Source: Amphibalanus amphitrite (taxonomy: Eukaryota > Arthropoda > Thecostraca > Balanomorpha > Balanidae). From it: a stretch of 64,000 nt of DNA. The notes below the pieces were generated by a model that saw nothing but the letters and a program-made list of their open reading frames with translations, had not been told where the DNA came from and made no database searches. Position numbers and translations under genes: made by a program. The stretch's first letter is position 1. Every line of letters begins with the position of its first letter. Below, piece after piece: positions 60,701-64,000 of the stretch. The stretch covers positions 62,001 to 126,000 of the forward strand of contig NW_024882771.1 in NCBI RefSeq assembly GCF_019059575.1, written 5' to 3'.

Positions 60701-63700
60701 GGTGGTCTACCTGCTTTCACATACCCATGCATACATAAATTATATTCAAACACTCACAATGACGACAAACCCAAGTGTTCGACATTAGCGCCCGGTCCCC
60801 ACAGGTCGCCTGGCCGTTTTACTCCGCCCCCGGGGGTTCCTTGCACGGCTCGGGTGCTGCCGGAGCCGGGGTCGGGAAGGAGCTGCGCCGCACATGAACC
60901 AGTGCCGTAGCGGCTTACCCTACCCACCTGTTTGTCTCTGTTGGAGTACTGGACTGTATACACCACCCCGGACTGGGTAAGGACCAGCGCCGCCTGTTCC
61001 CCGCACGCCATCTGACGGAGCCGCTGTTCCCCCAGTCCTTCCACCGCCACGGCGCCGCTGGTGGCCGAGCCGGGACTGCCGGACGGTGAGACGGGTGTGC
61101 CGCCGCCGCCACAGCCTATACACAGCAGCTCCTGGCGGCCAGAGTCCTGTGGAGGGGTGGGAGAGGACAGAGAATTAAGCCACCGTCCACATAGAGCAGA
61201 GTCCTGATGGCGGGGAATTAGTGGAGGGTGGATAGGGAAATCAGACGTACAAGCCGTGTAGGAGCAGCATCAACACTTCCACACGTCCTATCCTACCACC
61301 ACACATATCCACACAAAGATCAAGTTTACCAGACATAGCTGCTCCATGCACGCCACAACAACCACTTACAACGAAGTTACCACACCGAGCAAATCCACGT
61401 ACCTTTTCGGCGGCGCTGTCGGGCTGTAGCGGCGTGGCGAGCCGGTCGAGCAGGCAGAGGGTAACCACAGCCACCTGACGGAGGTCCACGTACATTTCCG
61501 GGTCCTCGGGCAGGTCGAGCAGACGCAGAAATACCTCCGTCGGGGACATCTGGCGACAGAGGGGAGGGCGGTTAGATTAGGGCTAAAGGGGTGAAAAGAG
61601 TACAGTGGATGGGACAGGGAGGATAGAGCAGCAGCAGCAGTCAGTTGGTGGGGTAGGTAGAGAGGGTAGGGGCTACATTGGGGTATAAATCTGGAAGCCA
61701 TGCTCTACATGACACATCATTTTAGTATCTTTTGTTTCACATGCACGATCAGAGGCATAAGAATGCATTTCGCATAGGCATCCGACACAACCACATCATA
61801 AACCTCAAGCAATAAAACCCCCACCCCCTGCTTCCCTCTGTCCTTCCCCGATCGTCCACCCTTGCCTCTCGTCTCTCTCACATGGTCCACCCGTTTCTCA
61901 TGCCCCATCCCGATCTCCGAGCTCACCGGTCCAGCGGTGAGCTCCATATGTCCACTGGGTGAGGCGGCCGTCCCGCCTGGTCCGGCGGCGACCGCCCTCA
62001 GTCGGTGCAGCAGCGGCAGCAGCGGCGCGGAGCTGCCGTGACGCCGCGTTCTGTAACGAGCGACGGGGAGACCGCTGTCAGAAAAAGGTTTGGTTGATAT
62101 ATGTTGACGGTGAGCGGTGAAGAGTTTTGAAGCCTTTGATCATCCCAGTCTGCAAGGGAATCTCCAAAGCAGTACAGCGTAGTGGTAAAGCCATCAACAG
62201 CCCGCAGGCTAGAAGTCTTTTCTACATACCCACTATAAATAATTATCAAAAAAAAAAAAAACTGGGAGGATAAAAGCGATGAAATCAACTGAATCATCAA
62301 ACTAATATGACATCAGTTCTCACTTCTCATTTCTCTTTCGATCAATATCCTCCCACCAACTCTCTCCAGTCCAGCATCTCTCCCCCCTAGCCGACCGTTA
62401 CCTATTATCGGCGGCCGTGTGTCCGGCGGCGTGCCAGATCTGCAGCACGAGCAGCAGCACGCTGAGAAGGTGGCTCAGAGCCGCCCGCTGCACGGCCAGC
62501 TCCAGGAGAAGCGACAGAGCCAGGTGGCGGTCCGAGGTCGGCACGCCGCCCACCTCACTGTGATAGGGGGACACGCGGGTCAGTGAACACACATCACTGT
62601 CATAGAGGGGACACCCGAGTACCAGGGTCACATACAGAAGACAACCGGGACATTGGTGGAGCAGACACGCGACCGAGCTAACCAGGGCAATTATTTTAGA
62701 TAAAACTTACAAAGAGCTATCTATCGTAAGGTAGCCCCATTAACAACTACTGAAACCGTCGCTGGAAGCGATAAAGCAGCAGCCAGCGCCTCTACTGATC
62801 CCGAAACCCATGGTTGAGCTCCACACATCATACAAAGTTCCTATAGCTGCGGCGCTGAAGCCCACACAATCAGCTGAAGTTCCTCTGCCGTAGTGGTGGG
62901 AAGTAGGAAGTAGGAACTAACCCCAGTACGACGGAGCGCAGGAAGCGGCTGGCCTTTTCGACCACCTCCAGCCAGACGGGCGACACCTGGTCCTCATCAA
63001 ACAGATTTCCCTCGGGAAGGTAACGCAGCGCCTCCAGAGACTCCTGGCGGGCGAGACGGGAAACACAGCGCGGTCAGCAAGCAGAACTCGGCAAACGGTG
63101 GGGTGGGAGGGAGACGGGGAGAATAGTTGAGAGTTGATACGAATGTGGGGTCAGTCTACATGACTGATTGCTGGTAATGGGATGATATGCAATGTTCATG
63201 AAGAATCTACACGCATCCACACACATTGCATCGTCGTGTTGCACTTTCAGTATTTGCACGCTCCAGTGATCACTGTGCTCGTGAAAGCATTCCGAAACTT
63301 CGCGTCATTGTGTCTATCGCGATTGTCGGAATGATTTCTCGCGGAAATAGTTACAATGAGTCCAGTTGGCCACCTGTCCCTGCGTCCGATTTAGCACATG
63401 CTCGCACCGGCACTGACAATGGTTGGGTTCACAGACAGTTATGCATGTCATCTGGATGCTCCGGACGCGTTTCAAAGCACGGCCGAAGCACACAGGAGTC
63501 ACGAGATTAGAGCTCTAACTTTGGGTTGCTAAAGCGGAGTTTAAATGGGTTTGTCGTTTCTCGAAATTGTAGTTACTTGTGTCGTAATTAGGTAATGCCA
63601 GAGACACCCTGAGCTTTTCCTCCCAGTAAGCAGAAGTCAGAGTCCTTGGTGCCATATTGGTCTCATGCGAACAATTAGGGTCACCCGTGCTACACGGTCA

Positions 63701-63920
63701 CATATACCTACATGTAGGTAGAAAATAGCGCTTATATTCTGAGTCGCCCAGAGTCCCGCACCTTGAGCAGGTCGGAGCAGATGTCGGTGTCCTCTCCGGA
63801 GCGCCAGGCGCGGCGCAGGAACGCGATGGCGAACCCCATGGCGGCACGAGAGCCGACACGGGCCAGGCTGTGGGAGGGCGGCTCACCGCGGCCGGCGGCG
63901 CCGCGGCCACCGGCCACCAC
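12212..63920 (-). CDS. HERC2: HERC2, giant HECT E3 ubiquitin ligase (66 exons, N-terminus off window)
   Basis: Sixty-six minus-strand exons with GT-AG borders join without a phase error into 4,869 residues plus stop; exon coordinates are in the module entries. Module order is that of animal HERC2: RLD1, cytochrome-b5-like, MIB/HERC2, UBA-like, CPH, ZZ, DOC, RLD2, RLD3, HECT. The family transfers ubiquitin through a HECT thioester cysteine and works in DNA-damage signalling, centrosome control and degradation of several substrates; those roles are known for vertebrates, not shown here. The first residues present match about residue 190 of vertebrate HERC2 as remembered, so the start codon and promoter are to the right. 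Introns hold many mobile elements, mostly compatible with splicing. The 2,432-base exon 17 is exceptional in size. Identity is very sure; single exon edges are hand-placed. Confidence 0.96.
13190..16180 (-). CDS. HERC2: HERC2 exons 59-64: HECT catalytic domain
   Basis: Exons: 16,004-16,180; 15,441-15,654; 14,881-15,075; 14,378-14,669; 13,868-14,031; 13,190-13,434. They carry the classical HECT series: [81 protein letters not shown] and [15 protein letters not shown]. The thioester cysteine is in [12 protein letters not shown], codon 13,226-13,228, about residue 4,797 of the window protein. The N-lobe binds E2 and the C-lobe carries the cysteine. Exon 59 is the linker joining RLD3 to the N-lobe. 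Nothing catalytic is missing, so the enzyme should be active. Confidence 0.95.
13441..13475. repeat. G-rich tract next to HERC2 exon 64
   Basis: A nearly pure G run on the plus strand (C on the transcript) lies just upstream of the exon 64 acceptor and probably serves as its pyrimidine tract. Similar homopolymer tracts occur near 6,474-6,486 (before fritz exon 9), 29,391-29,401 and 44,574-44,588. Confidence 0.7.
16325..17600 (-). mobile_element. 5'-truncated non-LTR retrotransposon, RNase H end
   Basis: An open frame at 16,557-17,582 encodes 341 residues: an RNase H domain ([47 protein letters not shown]) and the C-terminal region, including a Cys/His-rich [11 protein letters not shown] segment. 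It is highly similar throughout to the C-terminal third of the ORF at 31,928-35,584, so it is the same family or a close sister. The 3' end carries the shared GGGCGCGTCGACTGC block and ends in a TTG-type short repeat near 16,331. The remaining frame is intact, suggesting fairly recent insertion in the HERC2 intron between exons 58 and 59, in sense orientation. Confidence 0.88.
17700..22376 (-). CDS. HERC2: HERC2 exons 51-58: third RCC1-like propeller (RLD3)
   Basis: Exons: 22,178-22,376; 21,741-21,848; 21,272-21,378; 20,609-20,810; 20,064-20,293; 19,631-19,737; 18,030-18,157; 17,700-17,795. Together they form a seven-bladed RCC1-like domain with repeated cores such as [75 protein letters not shown] and [14 protein letters not shown]. 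The propeller closes in exon 58 with [17 protein letters not shown] folds usually mediate protein contacts. The donor after exon 52 is the weak GTCAGC. The donor of exon 56 was duplicated by a retrocopy insertion (19,019-19,631). Confidence 0.94.
19019..19631 (+). mobile_element. Poly(A)-tailed retrocopy flanked by a 14-bp target duplication
   Basis: AACTGTCACTCACC occurs at 19,019-19,032 and again at 19,618-19,631. Between them lies about 585 bases ending in AATAAA (19,600-19,605) and a run of nine or more A, the signature of an RNA copied by LINE machinery. The 5' part is GC-rich and the 3' part AT-rich; no coding frame or known family is recognised, so it may be a truncated processed mRNA or a SINE. 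The right duplication contains the reverse complement of the HERC2 exon 56 donor (GGTGAGTGACAG) and abuts the exon; the left copy now lies about 600 bases further into the intron. Confidence 0.82.
22509..24650. mobile_element. Inverted-repeat (fold-back) DNA element in HERC2 intron 50
   Basis: The two ends are diverged inverted copies: GGGACAG, an AAAAT block, CACCTC and GCGA followed by T-rich sequence near 22,512-22,570 match the reverse complement of 24,590-24,640. An inner pair is exact over 24 bases, centred on ATGGGTACCCTTCGATTTT near 22,844-22,867 and its reverse complement near 24,283-24,306. No transposase frame is seen. It is AT-rich, unlike the flanking exons, and fills the 2.4-kb intron between exons 50 and 51. 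The family is unknown. Confidence 0.65.
22963..23410. mobile_element. Small inverted-repeat element nested in the fold-back element
   Basis: A roughly 65-base segment at 22,963-23,028, containing GCGTATTTCG, TTTTAGCAACCAAGGAGAGG and CGCTACCCGGAGATGC, is matched in inverted form with differences at 23,343-23,408. Between the arms are diverged direct repeats of CCCTCACGGCAGTTGCCG (23,106-23,123 and 23,165-23,182). About 450 bases long with no coding frame; it looks like a MITE inserted in the larger element. Confidence 0.55.
24807..28810 (-). CDS. HERC2: HERC2 exons 43-50: region between RLD2 and RLD3
   Basis: Exons: 28,708-28,810; 28,241-28,422; 27,638-27,856; 27,124-27,277; 26,547-26,723; 25,956-26,265; 25,164-25,620; 24,807-24,919. 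Exons 44-45 are low-complexity Ala/Ser/acidic and weakly conserved. Exons 46-47 are helical ([30 protein letters not shown]). Exon 48 is a conserved beta-rich segment ([48 protein letters not shown]). Exon 49 is helical ([34 protein letters not shown]), and exon 50 leads into RLD3 with VAKKIREL. No enzymatic motif is seen; the region probably orders the two propellers relative to each other. Confidence 0.9.
26244..26425 (-). repeat. Duplicated 5' end of HERC2 exon 48
   Basis: The first 30 or so bases of exon 48 ([10 protein letters not shown]) recur three more times upstream on the transcript, near 26,289-26,318, 26,331-26,355 and 26,390-26,424, with increasing divergence. The nearest copy still encodes [10 protein letters not shown] in frame. 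The copies at 26,355 and 26,424 keep an AG just before them (CAGGCGCC and CTCAGATG). The real acceptor is taken as the one next to the full exon. Confidence 0.78.
28995..31585 (-). CDS. HERC2: HERC2 exons 37-42: RLD2 blades and following tail
   Basis: Exons: 31,424-31,585; 30,930-31,160; 30,513-30,636; 30,141-30,259; 29,712-29,867; 28,995-29,384. RCC1-like repeat cores are [76 protein letters not shown] and [15 protein letters not shown], closing with [15 protein letters not shown]. Exon 42 continues into an Ala/Pro-rich tail and a helical [16 protein letters not shown]. The first blade is in exon 36 at 37,734-37,958, separated by the 6.1-kb intron that holds a retrotransposon. Confidence 0.94.
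31395..31424 (-). repeat. Repeated donor-like sequence after HERC2 exon 37
   Basis: The exon 37 donor GGTGAGGGACGG at 31,412-31,424 is followed within 30 bases by a second GGTGAGGGACGG (about 31,383-31,395). It is a short example of splice-donor duplication. Which one is used is inferred from frame with exon 38; the first gives GGGAAG in phase 0. Confidence 0.6.
31928..35659 (-). CDS. Retrotransposon ORF2: endonuclease, reverse transcriptase, RNase H
   Basis: Open for about 1,243 codons after a TAA. The N-terminus ([17 protein letters not shown]) begins an APE-type endonuclease with [20 protein letters not shown] and GSDHFPVW. The reverse transcriptase follows with [50 protein letters not shown] and the active-site FVDDLAVW. 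The RNase H has [33 protein letters not shown] and [14 protein letters not shown]. It ends with a Cys/His-rich segment. No ATG precedes the endonuclease start, so translation would need re-initiation or a non-ATG start, or the start region is damaged. All catalytic motifs look intact. Confidence 0.92.
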   Translation of the reverse strand, partial: ALKTTAIAHFILQWNCRGLKPNFQDLQSVIRGRNPFIICLQETKLAPTMTCTIRGYAVFRRDLHSDTIAHGGVLIAVHHSLPVTPLLLNSPLQAVAVRVHLYRREVTVCSLYLPPGTAFPEADLRHLLCELPAPVLVVGDFNAHSTVWGCDHIGPRGRALESFICDESLCILNTGQRTHFTLPSGQTSALDLSLASPLLAHLFTWSVHDDPLGSDHFPVWIAYQDTPTLGKRPQRWNLHKADWAEFSVLMETSLSSADGCIPSAEAFTSLLLSSAEACIPKTSGQPHRTPVPWWTEECRNAIRARKRAFKQFNRNSTMENLIAFKKARAFARRTIKEAKVRSWRTYVNSLNRFTPTSQVWSRIKRISGRLSSSPLPTLRVNNSDIIHPFDVAEAIARTLSERCRGDAPSQPALGRARPQLGLADFSTDDHIEYNEPFTMTELKHAISSLRSVAEGPDAIHNSMLKHLPSIALETLLAIFNSLWESGLFPAAWQEATVIPILKPGKSGLDPLHYRPISLTSALCKLMEKMVNARLSWFLEHNDIFTDAQCGFRKHRSSVDHILALDTEVRTAFTEKKHLGAIFFDIEAAYDTVLRQIILRKLLSYGIRGCMGFFICNFLSYRTFRVRVGNHLSSSHLQENGIPQGGVLSVALFAIMINDIGDRLPTAIGRSLFVDDLAVWFSASSVRHTSRQLQLAVTRLEKWSKDNGLKFSTSKTVAVHFCRRRCHDPDLGIRLYGRNIPTQPVAKFLGVVLDRRLTYNEHFKTLRERCFKTLNILKCVSRTSYGADRRTLLLLYRSLVRSKLDYASFIYDSASESRKKMLDTIHHASLRVATGAFRTSPTSSVLAEAHEPPLSFRRQMLGMRYVLKLRQFPSHPAYPYVFSREISRSDRVAGRSTSFGGRMQALFSKANISLRGVRRTWNAPSPPWRNAYPRIDLLLTDIRKDDQPPCTLRARALEHIASYDGFTSVFTDGSKTEHGVGCAFVTGHDTRTFSLPTSASVFSSELVAIEKALCFIEVSDSSCYLILSDSLSSLLSLRSFNPDNPIVQDILSRLTSVERAGKFIQFCWIPSHVGIRGNELADAAARRAAAAPCLRRLPLPAHDFYPAVRSFTTFSWQTEWRLHGSEKLRKVKPTLEPWQSCFQGKRHHEVVLCRLRIGHTYATHGYLLRGDNQPTCSHCAVPLTVTHILLSCPHLEPNRTRCLGRIAPGTTIRHLLGDDSPWVLSGSIFSYIQSISFPVIYSFY
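35722..37476 (-). CDS. Retrotransposon ORF1: gag-like nucleic-acid-binding protein
   Basis: A 584-codon frame lies just upstream of ORF2. It has a conserved N-terminal region and a Cys-rich cluster: [28 protein letters not shown], then [19 protein letters not shown], typical of Jockey/I-type gag zinc knuckles. The C-terminal half is Pro/Arg-rich and includes a run of mostly proline, about 35-40 residues, encoded at roughly 36,050-36,160. The first in-frame codon after the upstream TAG is not ATG; an ATG at 37,556 opens another frame over the 5' part, so the start is either frameshifted or non-canonical. The product should bind element RNA. Confidence 0.88.
   Translation of the reverse strand: MAPPRTTASAEPLAPSAVGGARPKVLIFTSDERKLASLSPFQRREGCDRFGKIARCEKLRDGGIEVEFVDDREAERALKATHFTYTVKDQQGRKEVNLSVSVSPHRTKNSSRGVIFCDDLEGMQNDEIAEGLSQFGVSAARRIYTKRSGALAPTHSIILTFNSLELPREVMIGYLSVKVRPYVPSPMRCFQCLRFGHTRDSCRNRPACGRCAATDHSSAECSSSELRCVNCDDSQTPHSSFDGRCPAFQREKEIMSLKVTERLSFRQARDRFAALHPKRSYASVANGSRQRCPTETDANNSIGQLIAILKSFGFCFVPDANSHSNSSVQQERSKASSCTATQTSPSRKQEDEWTLARGRRRGPVSPLRSAERAPGTSAEVHRPPPRETAVMAALRRGQEERLEQDARRERRIAQALEERRVSSAHRGSDAPGAAPSPLLGPPPTPPPPPPPPPPPPPPPPPPPPPPPPPPPPLPPFPPPPLPPSQRPSGAPPAPSTGEVSGSRPPPCTPPSEPRPAGPPPAPGRPTKRTLPWELSPTNDGSPRSRLKFQPGATGRPRSADGRLREGRPKVVFGGSPGPGGEERF
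37734..37958 (-). CDS. HERC2: HERC2 exon 36: first blade of RLD2
   Basis: Encodes 75 residues in phase 0 at both ends: a Pro/Ala-rich lead, then [20 protein letters not shown] and the blade core [16 protein letters not shown]. It lies alone between two large intron insertions, the retrotransposon at 31.8-37.6 kb and the nested elements at 38.1-41.5 kb. That makes it a likely place for mis-splicing or annotation error. Confidence 0.93.
38360..41401 (+). pseudogene. Reverse transcriptase ORF split by a transposon
   Basis: The first 38,360-40,020 part holds the RT series: [69 protein letters not shown] and the active-site IYADDTKIY. It runs into the transposon and stops at 40,037-40,039. The C-terminal part resumes at 40,979 ([20 protein letters not shown]) and ends at 41,401. 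Except for the insertion and the 5' frameshift the sequence is well preserved. It cannot make a full product as it stands. Confidence 0.88.
40023..40974 (-). mobile_element. Mariner-type DNA transposon relic with 20-bp terminal inverted repeats
   Basis: CACTCCAGAAGTTTTGAGAC at 40,023-40,042 is the exact reverse complement of 40,955-40,974. The minus strand between carries a decayed transposase: [13 protein letters not shown], then [12 protein letters not shown] (the SPDLAP motif before the last catalytic Asp), and, in shifted frames, an [17 protein letters not shown]-like C-terminus near 40,130-40,190. The N-terminal part is missing or unrecognisable, and the total of 952 bp is below the usual 1.3 kb. 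A TA target duplication is not obvious; a short duplicated TGGTGCACTCC sits at the left junction. Confidence 0.85.
41489..41527 (+). repeat. AAGTACATC 9-bp tandem tail
   Basis: About four copies of a 9-bp unit at the 3' end of the CR1/L2-like element. Such short terminal arrays are a known feature of CR1/L2-type elements. Confidence 0.85.
41597..44083 (-). CDS. HERC2: HERC2 exons 32-35: ZZ zinc finger and DOC domain
   Basis: Exons: 43,943-44,083; 42,665-42,978; 42,137-42,334; 41,597-41,752. Exon 32 ends the CPH-linked segment ([16 protein letters not shown]) and starts the ZZ finger with [16 protein letters not shown]. Exon 33 completes it with [16 protein letters not shown] and RGHRHGF, giving the Cys and His ligands for two zincs. 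Exons 33-35 form the DOC/APC10-like domain with [45 protein letters not shown] and [14 protein letters not shown]. In vertebrates the ZZ finger binds SUMO or modified tails. DOC is a ligand-binding beta-jelly-roll. The linker in exon 33 is richer in Gly and Arg than in vertebrates. Confidence 0.94.
43215..44008 (-). repeat. Eight-copy ~100-bp array spanning HERC2 exon 32 end and donor
   Basis: The unit contains ACCGGTCCCCACCAGCCACC, the codons for [16 protein letters not shown] and the donor TCGGTACGTATTGGAC, then a second donor-like copy of the last piece. Reference points at 43,272, 43,371, 43,473, 43,572, 43,676, 43,778, 43,877 and 43,979 give spacings of 99, 102, 99, 104, 102, 99 and 102. 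The last is the real exon. Read past a unit's donor, the frame meets a TAG. The plus strand shows a 321-codon open frame here that is only a by-product of the period. Confidence 0.93.
44378..45184 (-). CDS. HERC2: HERC2 exons 30-31: CPH domain
   Basis: Exon 30 (44,993-45,184) has [39 protein letters not shown] and DGLHDLNVQ. Exon 31 (44,378-44,567) has [13 protein letters not shown], then [14 protein letters not shown] and [16 protein letters not shown]. This matches the CPH domain shared by CUL7, PARC/CUL9 and HERC2, which in vertebrates binds the p53 tetramerisation domain; whether it does so here is unknown. The second part also resembles the SH3-like fold that follows in HERC2. A poly-G tract at 44,574-44,588 lies beside the exon 31 acceptor. 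Confidence 0.92.
45524..46523 (-). CDS. HERC2: HERC2 exons 28-29: basic segment and UBA-like domain
   Basis: Exon 28 (46,304-46,523) has a basic [10 protein letters not shown] stretch resembling a nuclear signal, then [20 protein letters not shown]. Exon 29 (45,524-45,750) continues [16 protein letters not shown], completing a three-helix UBA-like fold with the MGF loop. An acidic, Ser-rich stretch ([20 protein letters not shown]) follows and leads to the CPH domain. UBA folds bind ubiquitin; vertebrate HERC2 has a similar segment here. The intron between the two exons carries duplicated starts of exon 29. Confidence 0.9.
45700..46000 (-). repeat. Duplicated 5' end and acceptor of HERC2 exon 29 with ACAGT repeats
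   Basis: The first part of exon 29 (45,705-45,750) recurs 109 bases upstream at 45,814-45,859, and again, more diverged, near 45,955-45,990. The second copy keeps an acceptor (TGTCCCCAG) followed by GC GGT GAG CCG, the same phase as the real start, and encodes [16 protein letters not shown] again before leaving frame. GTACAGTACAGTAT-type short repeats lie between copies. Confidence 0.85.
46846..50871 (-). CDS. HERC2: HERC2 exons 22-27: helical middle region
   Basis: Exons: 50,708-50,871; 49,030-49,215; 48,496-48,646; 48,040-48,230; 47,321-47,756; 46,846-47,036. Conserved landmarks are [107 protein letters not shown] and [15 protein letters not shown]. The region is mostly helical, armadillo-like in feel, with no catalytic motif. 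Exon 26 carries an Ala/Gly-rich loop where vertebrates have a small SH3-like insert. The 1.5-kb intron between exons 22 and 23 holds a transposable element (49,361-50,522). Confidence 0.9.
48646..48720 (-). repeat. Diverged duplicate of HERC2 exon 24 start
   Basis: The opening GTGGCCACTCAGCTGCAGTG of exon 24 (ending at 48,646) recurs about 70 bases upstream near 48,692-48,716 as GTGGCCACTCAGCTATAGTG. The copy has lost its AG acceptor and holds a TAG, so it is not usable. Confidence 0.65.
49361..50522. mobile_element. Non-autonomous DNA element with ~42-bp G-tract inverted repeats
   Basis: The left end (49,361-49,403) reads ACTTCGCCCTAGTGG, a long G run and TCATATGTTACCACCC. The right end (50,481-50,522) is the inverted match: GGTGGTAACACATG, a long C run and ACTGGGGCGAAGG. 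The 1.16-kb interior is AT-rich, carries many GGTCA/TGACC-type short motifs and has no transposase. It sits in HERC2 intron 22. No target duplication was confirmed and the family is not recognised. Confidence 0.8.
51153..51922 (-). CDS. HERC2: HERC2 exons 20-21: MIB/HERC2 domain
   Basis: Exon 20 (51,637-51,922) is helical ([19 protein letters not shown]) and ends with [18 protein letters not shown]. Exon 21 (51,153-51,351) continues [40 protein letters not shown] and an acidic [10 protein letters not shown] tail. This is the MIB/HERC2 domain, an SH3-like fold shared with mind bomb ligases. It is nearly identical to the vertebrate segment as remembered, apart from a GAPSGAPS spacer in place of the Pro/Gly spacer. 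The two exons are phase 0 to each other. Confidence 0.95.
52314..53074 (-). CDS. HERC2: HERC2 exons 18-19: helical region before the MIB/HERC2 domain
   Basis: Exon 18 (52,801-53,074) begins in phase 1 after the giant exon 17. It contains [34 protein letters not shown] and [18 protein letters not shown]. Exon 19 (52,314-52,538) contains [19 protein letters not shown], an Ala/Gln-rich helix and [20 protein letters not shown]. Both match the helical segment between the b5-like and MIB/HERC2 domains of HERC2 in position and pattern (for example, a Trp-containing GW-I-LGP turn). No domain with known activity. A CCCT microsatellite at 52,279-52,302 adjoins exon 19. Confidence 0.85.
53280..55711 (-). 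CDS. HERC2: HERC2 exon 17: giant exon with cytochrome-b5-like domain
   Basis: A single 2,432-base exon, about ten times the local average. From its N-terminal end it encodes [19 protein letters not shown], the [14 protein letters not shown] region, [20 protein letters not shown], then the b5-like domain ([40 protein letters not shown]). That domain lacks the HPGG heme motif (APCG instead), so heme binding is unlikely. Next come [36 protein letters not shown] and [14 protein letters not shown]. The last 250 residues are a Glu/Lys/Ser-rich, low-complexity stretch with repeated SEKL motifs and a basic RRRRKRSP, less conserved and probably disordered. The exon ends KKH in phase 1. Confidence 0.93.
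55953..57795 (-). CDS. HERC2: HERC2 exons 13-16: end of RLD1 and following helical region
   Basis: Exons: 57,598-57,795; 56,945-57,173; 56,529-56,639; 55,953-56,112. Exon 13 ends RLD1 ([20 protein letters not shown]) and carries [16 protein letters not shown]. Exon 14 has [20 protein letters not shown] and [19 protein letters not shown]. Exon 15 has [20 protein letters not shown] and [15 protein letters not shown]. Exon 16 is charged, then [12 protein letters not shown]. All agree in order with HERC2 between RLD1 and the b5-like domain. Tandem copies of exon edges occur beside exon 13 (donor side) and exon 16 (acceptor side). Confidence 0.92.
56090..56205 (-). repeat. Duplicated acceptor and start of HERC2 exon 16
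   Basis: The acceptor tract and start of exon 16 (CCCCCAG then TCGAAGTCCAGGACCTGGA, ending at 56,112) recur 70 bases upstream as CCCCCAG then TCGAGGTCCAGGACCTGGA (ending at 56,182). Both acceptors look usable. The second copy reads on into GTGATCCCGCTG. Using it instead of the near acceptor would add 70 bases and shift the frame. Confidence 0.82.
57311..57650 (-). repeat. Four-copy 95-96-bp array of HERC2 exon 13 end with both splice signals
   Basis: Units end at donors beside 57,598 (real exon), 57,503, 57,407 and 57,311. Copies two and three are exactly 48 bases between an AG (CCTCAG) and a GT (CTGCAG then GTGAGG), at 57,503-57,550 and 57,407-57,454, and encode [16 protein letters not shown] in phase 0. 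Spacers of 47 and 48 bases start GT and end AG. The fourth copy (57,311-57,358) has a TAG and a broken donor. Identity among the inner copies is very high. Confidence 0.93.
58149..61146 (-). CDS. HERC2: HERC2 exons 6-12: first RCC1-like propeller (RLD1)
   Basis: Exons: 60,928-61,146; 60,240-60,338; 59,977-60,107; 59,681-59,796; 59,200-59,307; 58,643-58,852; 58,149-58,327. Blade cores are [87 protein letters not shown] and [15 protein letters not shown], with conserved [17 protein letters not shown]. The last blade is finished in exon 13. In vertebrates RLD1 is one of three propellers giving substrate and partner contacts. A Gly/Ser/Pro-rich loop replaces part of the first blade in exon 6. Confidence 0.94.
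59308..59515 (-). repeat. Upstream duplicates of HERC2 exon 10 start
   Basis: Exon 10 begins GTCAGCGTGTAGTAGACGTC (ending at 59,307). Three diverged copies lie upstream, near 59,340-59,371, 59,395-59,432 and 59,465-59,506, each followed by GGTGACCTGACCTGACC-type sequence. The furthest retains TCGCAG before GTCAGCAGGTGGTGGACGTC; the nearest copies are more decayed. The period is about 61-74 bases. Confidence 0.75.
61403..63920 (-). CDS. HERC2: HERC2 exons 1-5 in window: N-terminal helical region
   Basis: Exons: 63,762-63,920; 62,922-63,043; 62,402-62,557; 61,927-62,050; 61,403-61,549. The first has [20 protein letters not shown] and [15 protein letters not shown]; the second [20 protein letters not shown] and [18 protein letters not shown]; the third [20 protein letters not shown]; the fourth [15 protein letters not shown]; the fifth [20 protein letters not shown] and [10 protein letters not shown]. 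Order and pattern match HERC2 from about residue 190 to RLD1 in vertebrates. The region is helical with no catalytic motif. The upstream exons, including the start codon, are beyond 63,920. Confidence 0.92.
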
Positions 63921-64000
63921 CTGCGGGCGGGGTACGGGCACGGTCAGACGGGGTACAGACAGACAGGCGGGTACATACGGGGTGTAAAAAAGTACACACA
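63921..64000. other. Start of a HERC2 intron reaching the window edge
   Basis: The acceptor of the first visible exon is CGCAG at 63,921-63,925 on the minus strand. The rest is intron with short GTACGGG/CAGACGG-type repeats. No exon is seen. Confidence 0.6.

Overview
This is a eukaryotic, animal-type nuclear window. Both genes are split into many short, GC-rich exons with GT/AG introns, and the introns hold non-LTR retrotransposons, a mariner-type transposon and inverted-repeat elements. The proteins are metazoan. The element mix and compact introns suggest an arthropod, perhaps a crustacean such as a barnacle; that placement is inference.

Two genes face each other. On the plus strand, positions 2415-10031 hold a complete 16-exon copy of fritz (vertebrate WDPCP), a WD-repeat planar-polarity and ciliogenesis effector. 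On the minus strand, positions 63920-12212 hold almost all of HERC2, the giant HECT E3 ubiquitin ligase. I placed 66 exons totalling 14,610 coding bases (4,869 residues plus stop), and every exon junction is phase-consistent. Only about the first 185 residues, judged from remembered vertebrate HERC2, lie beyond the right edge. From right to left the HERC2 modules are: N-terminal helical region, RLD1, a long exon with the cytochrome-b5-like domain, MIB/HERC2 domain, UBA-like segment, CPH domain, ZZ finger, DOC domain, RLD2, linker, RLD3 and HECT domain. The two genes converge on an intergenic gap near 10-12 kb that holds a perfect 12-bp hairpin.

Mobile DNA sits mainly in HERC2 introns. There is a nearly full-length retrotransposon with endonuclease, reverse transcriptase and RNase H (31.8-37.6 kb), a truncated relative (16.3-17.6 kb), an RNase H relic (0-0.56 kb), a CR1/L2-like element split by a mariner relic (38.1-41.5 kb), two inverted-repeat elements (22.5-24.65 kb and 49.36-50.52 kb), and a poly(A)-tailed retrocopy whose target-site duplication contains a HERC2 splice donor (19.0-19.6 kb).

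The most unusual signal is a recurring architecture. At about ten places in both genes, a tandem duplication starts inside an exon, crosses its splice site and runs into the intron, so splice donors or acceptors are repeated together with coding sequence. In one HERC2 array the copies form in-frame 48-nt units separated by 47-48 nt GT...AG spacers. A second notable signal is a 254-codon acidic, serine-rich repeat frame lying in frame directly after the HERC2 stop codon. All exon limits were placed by hand from splice consensus, reading frame and remembered homology; no search was run.
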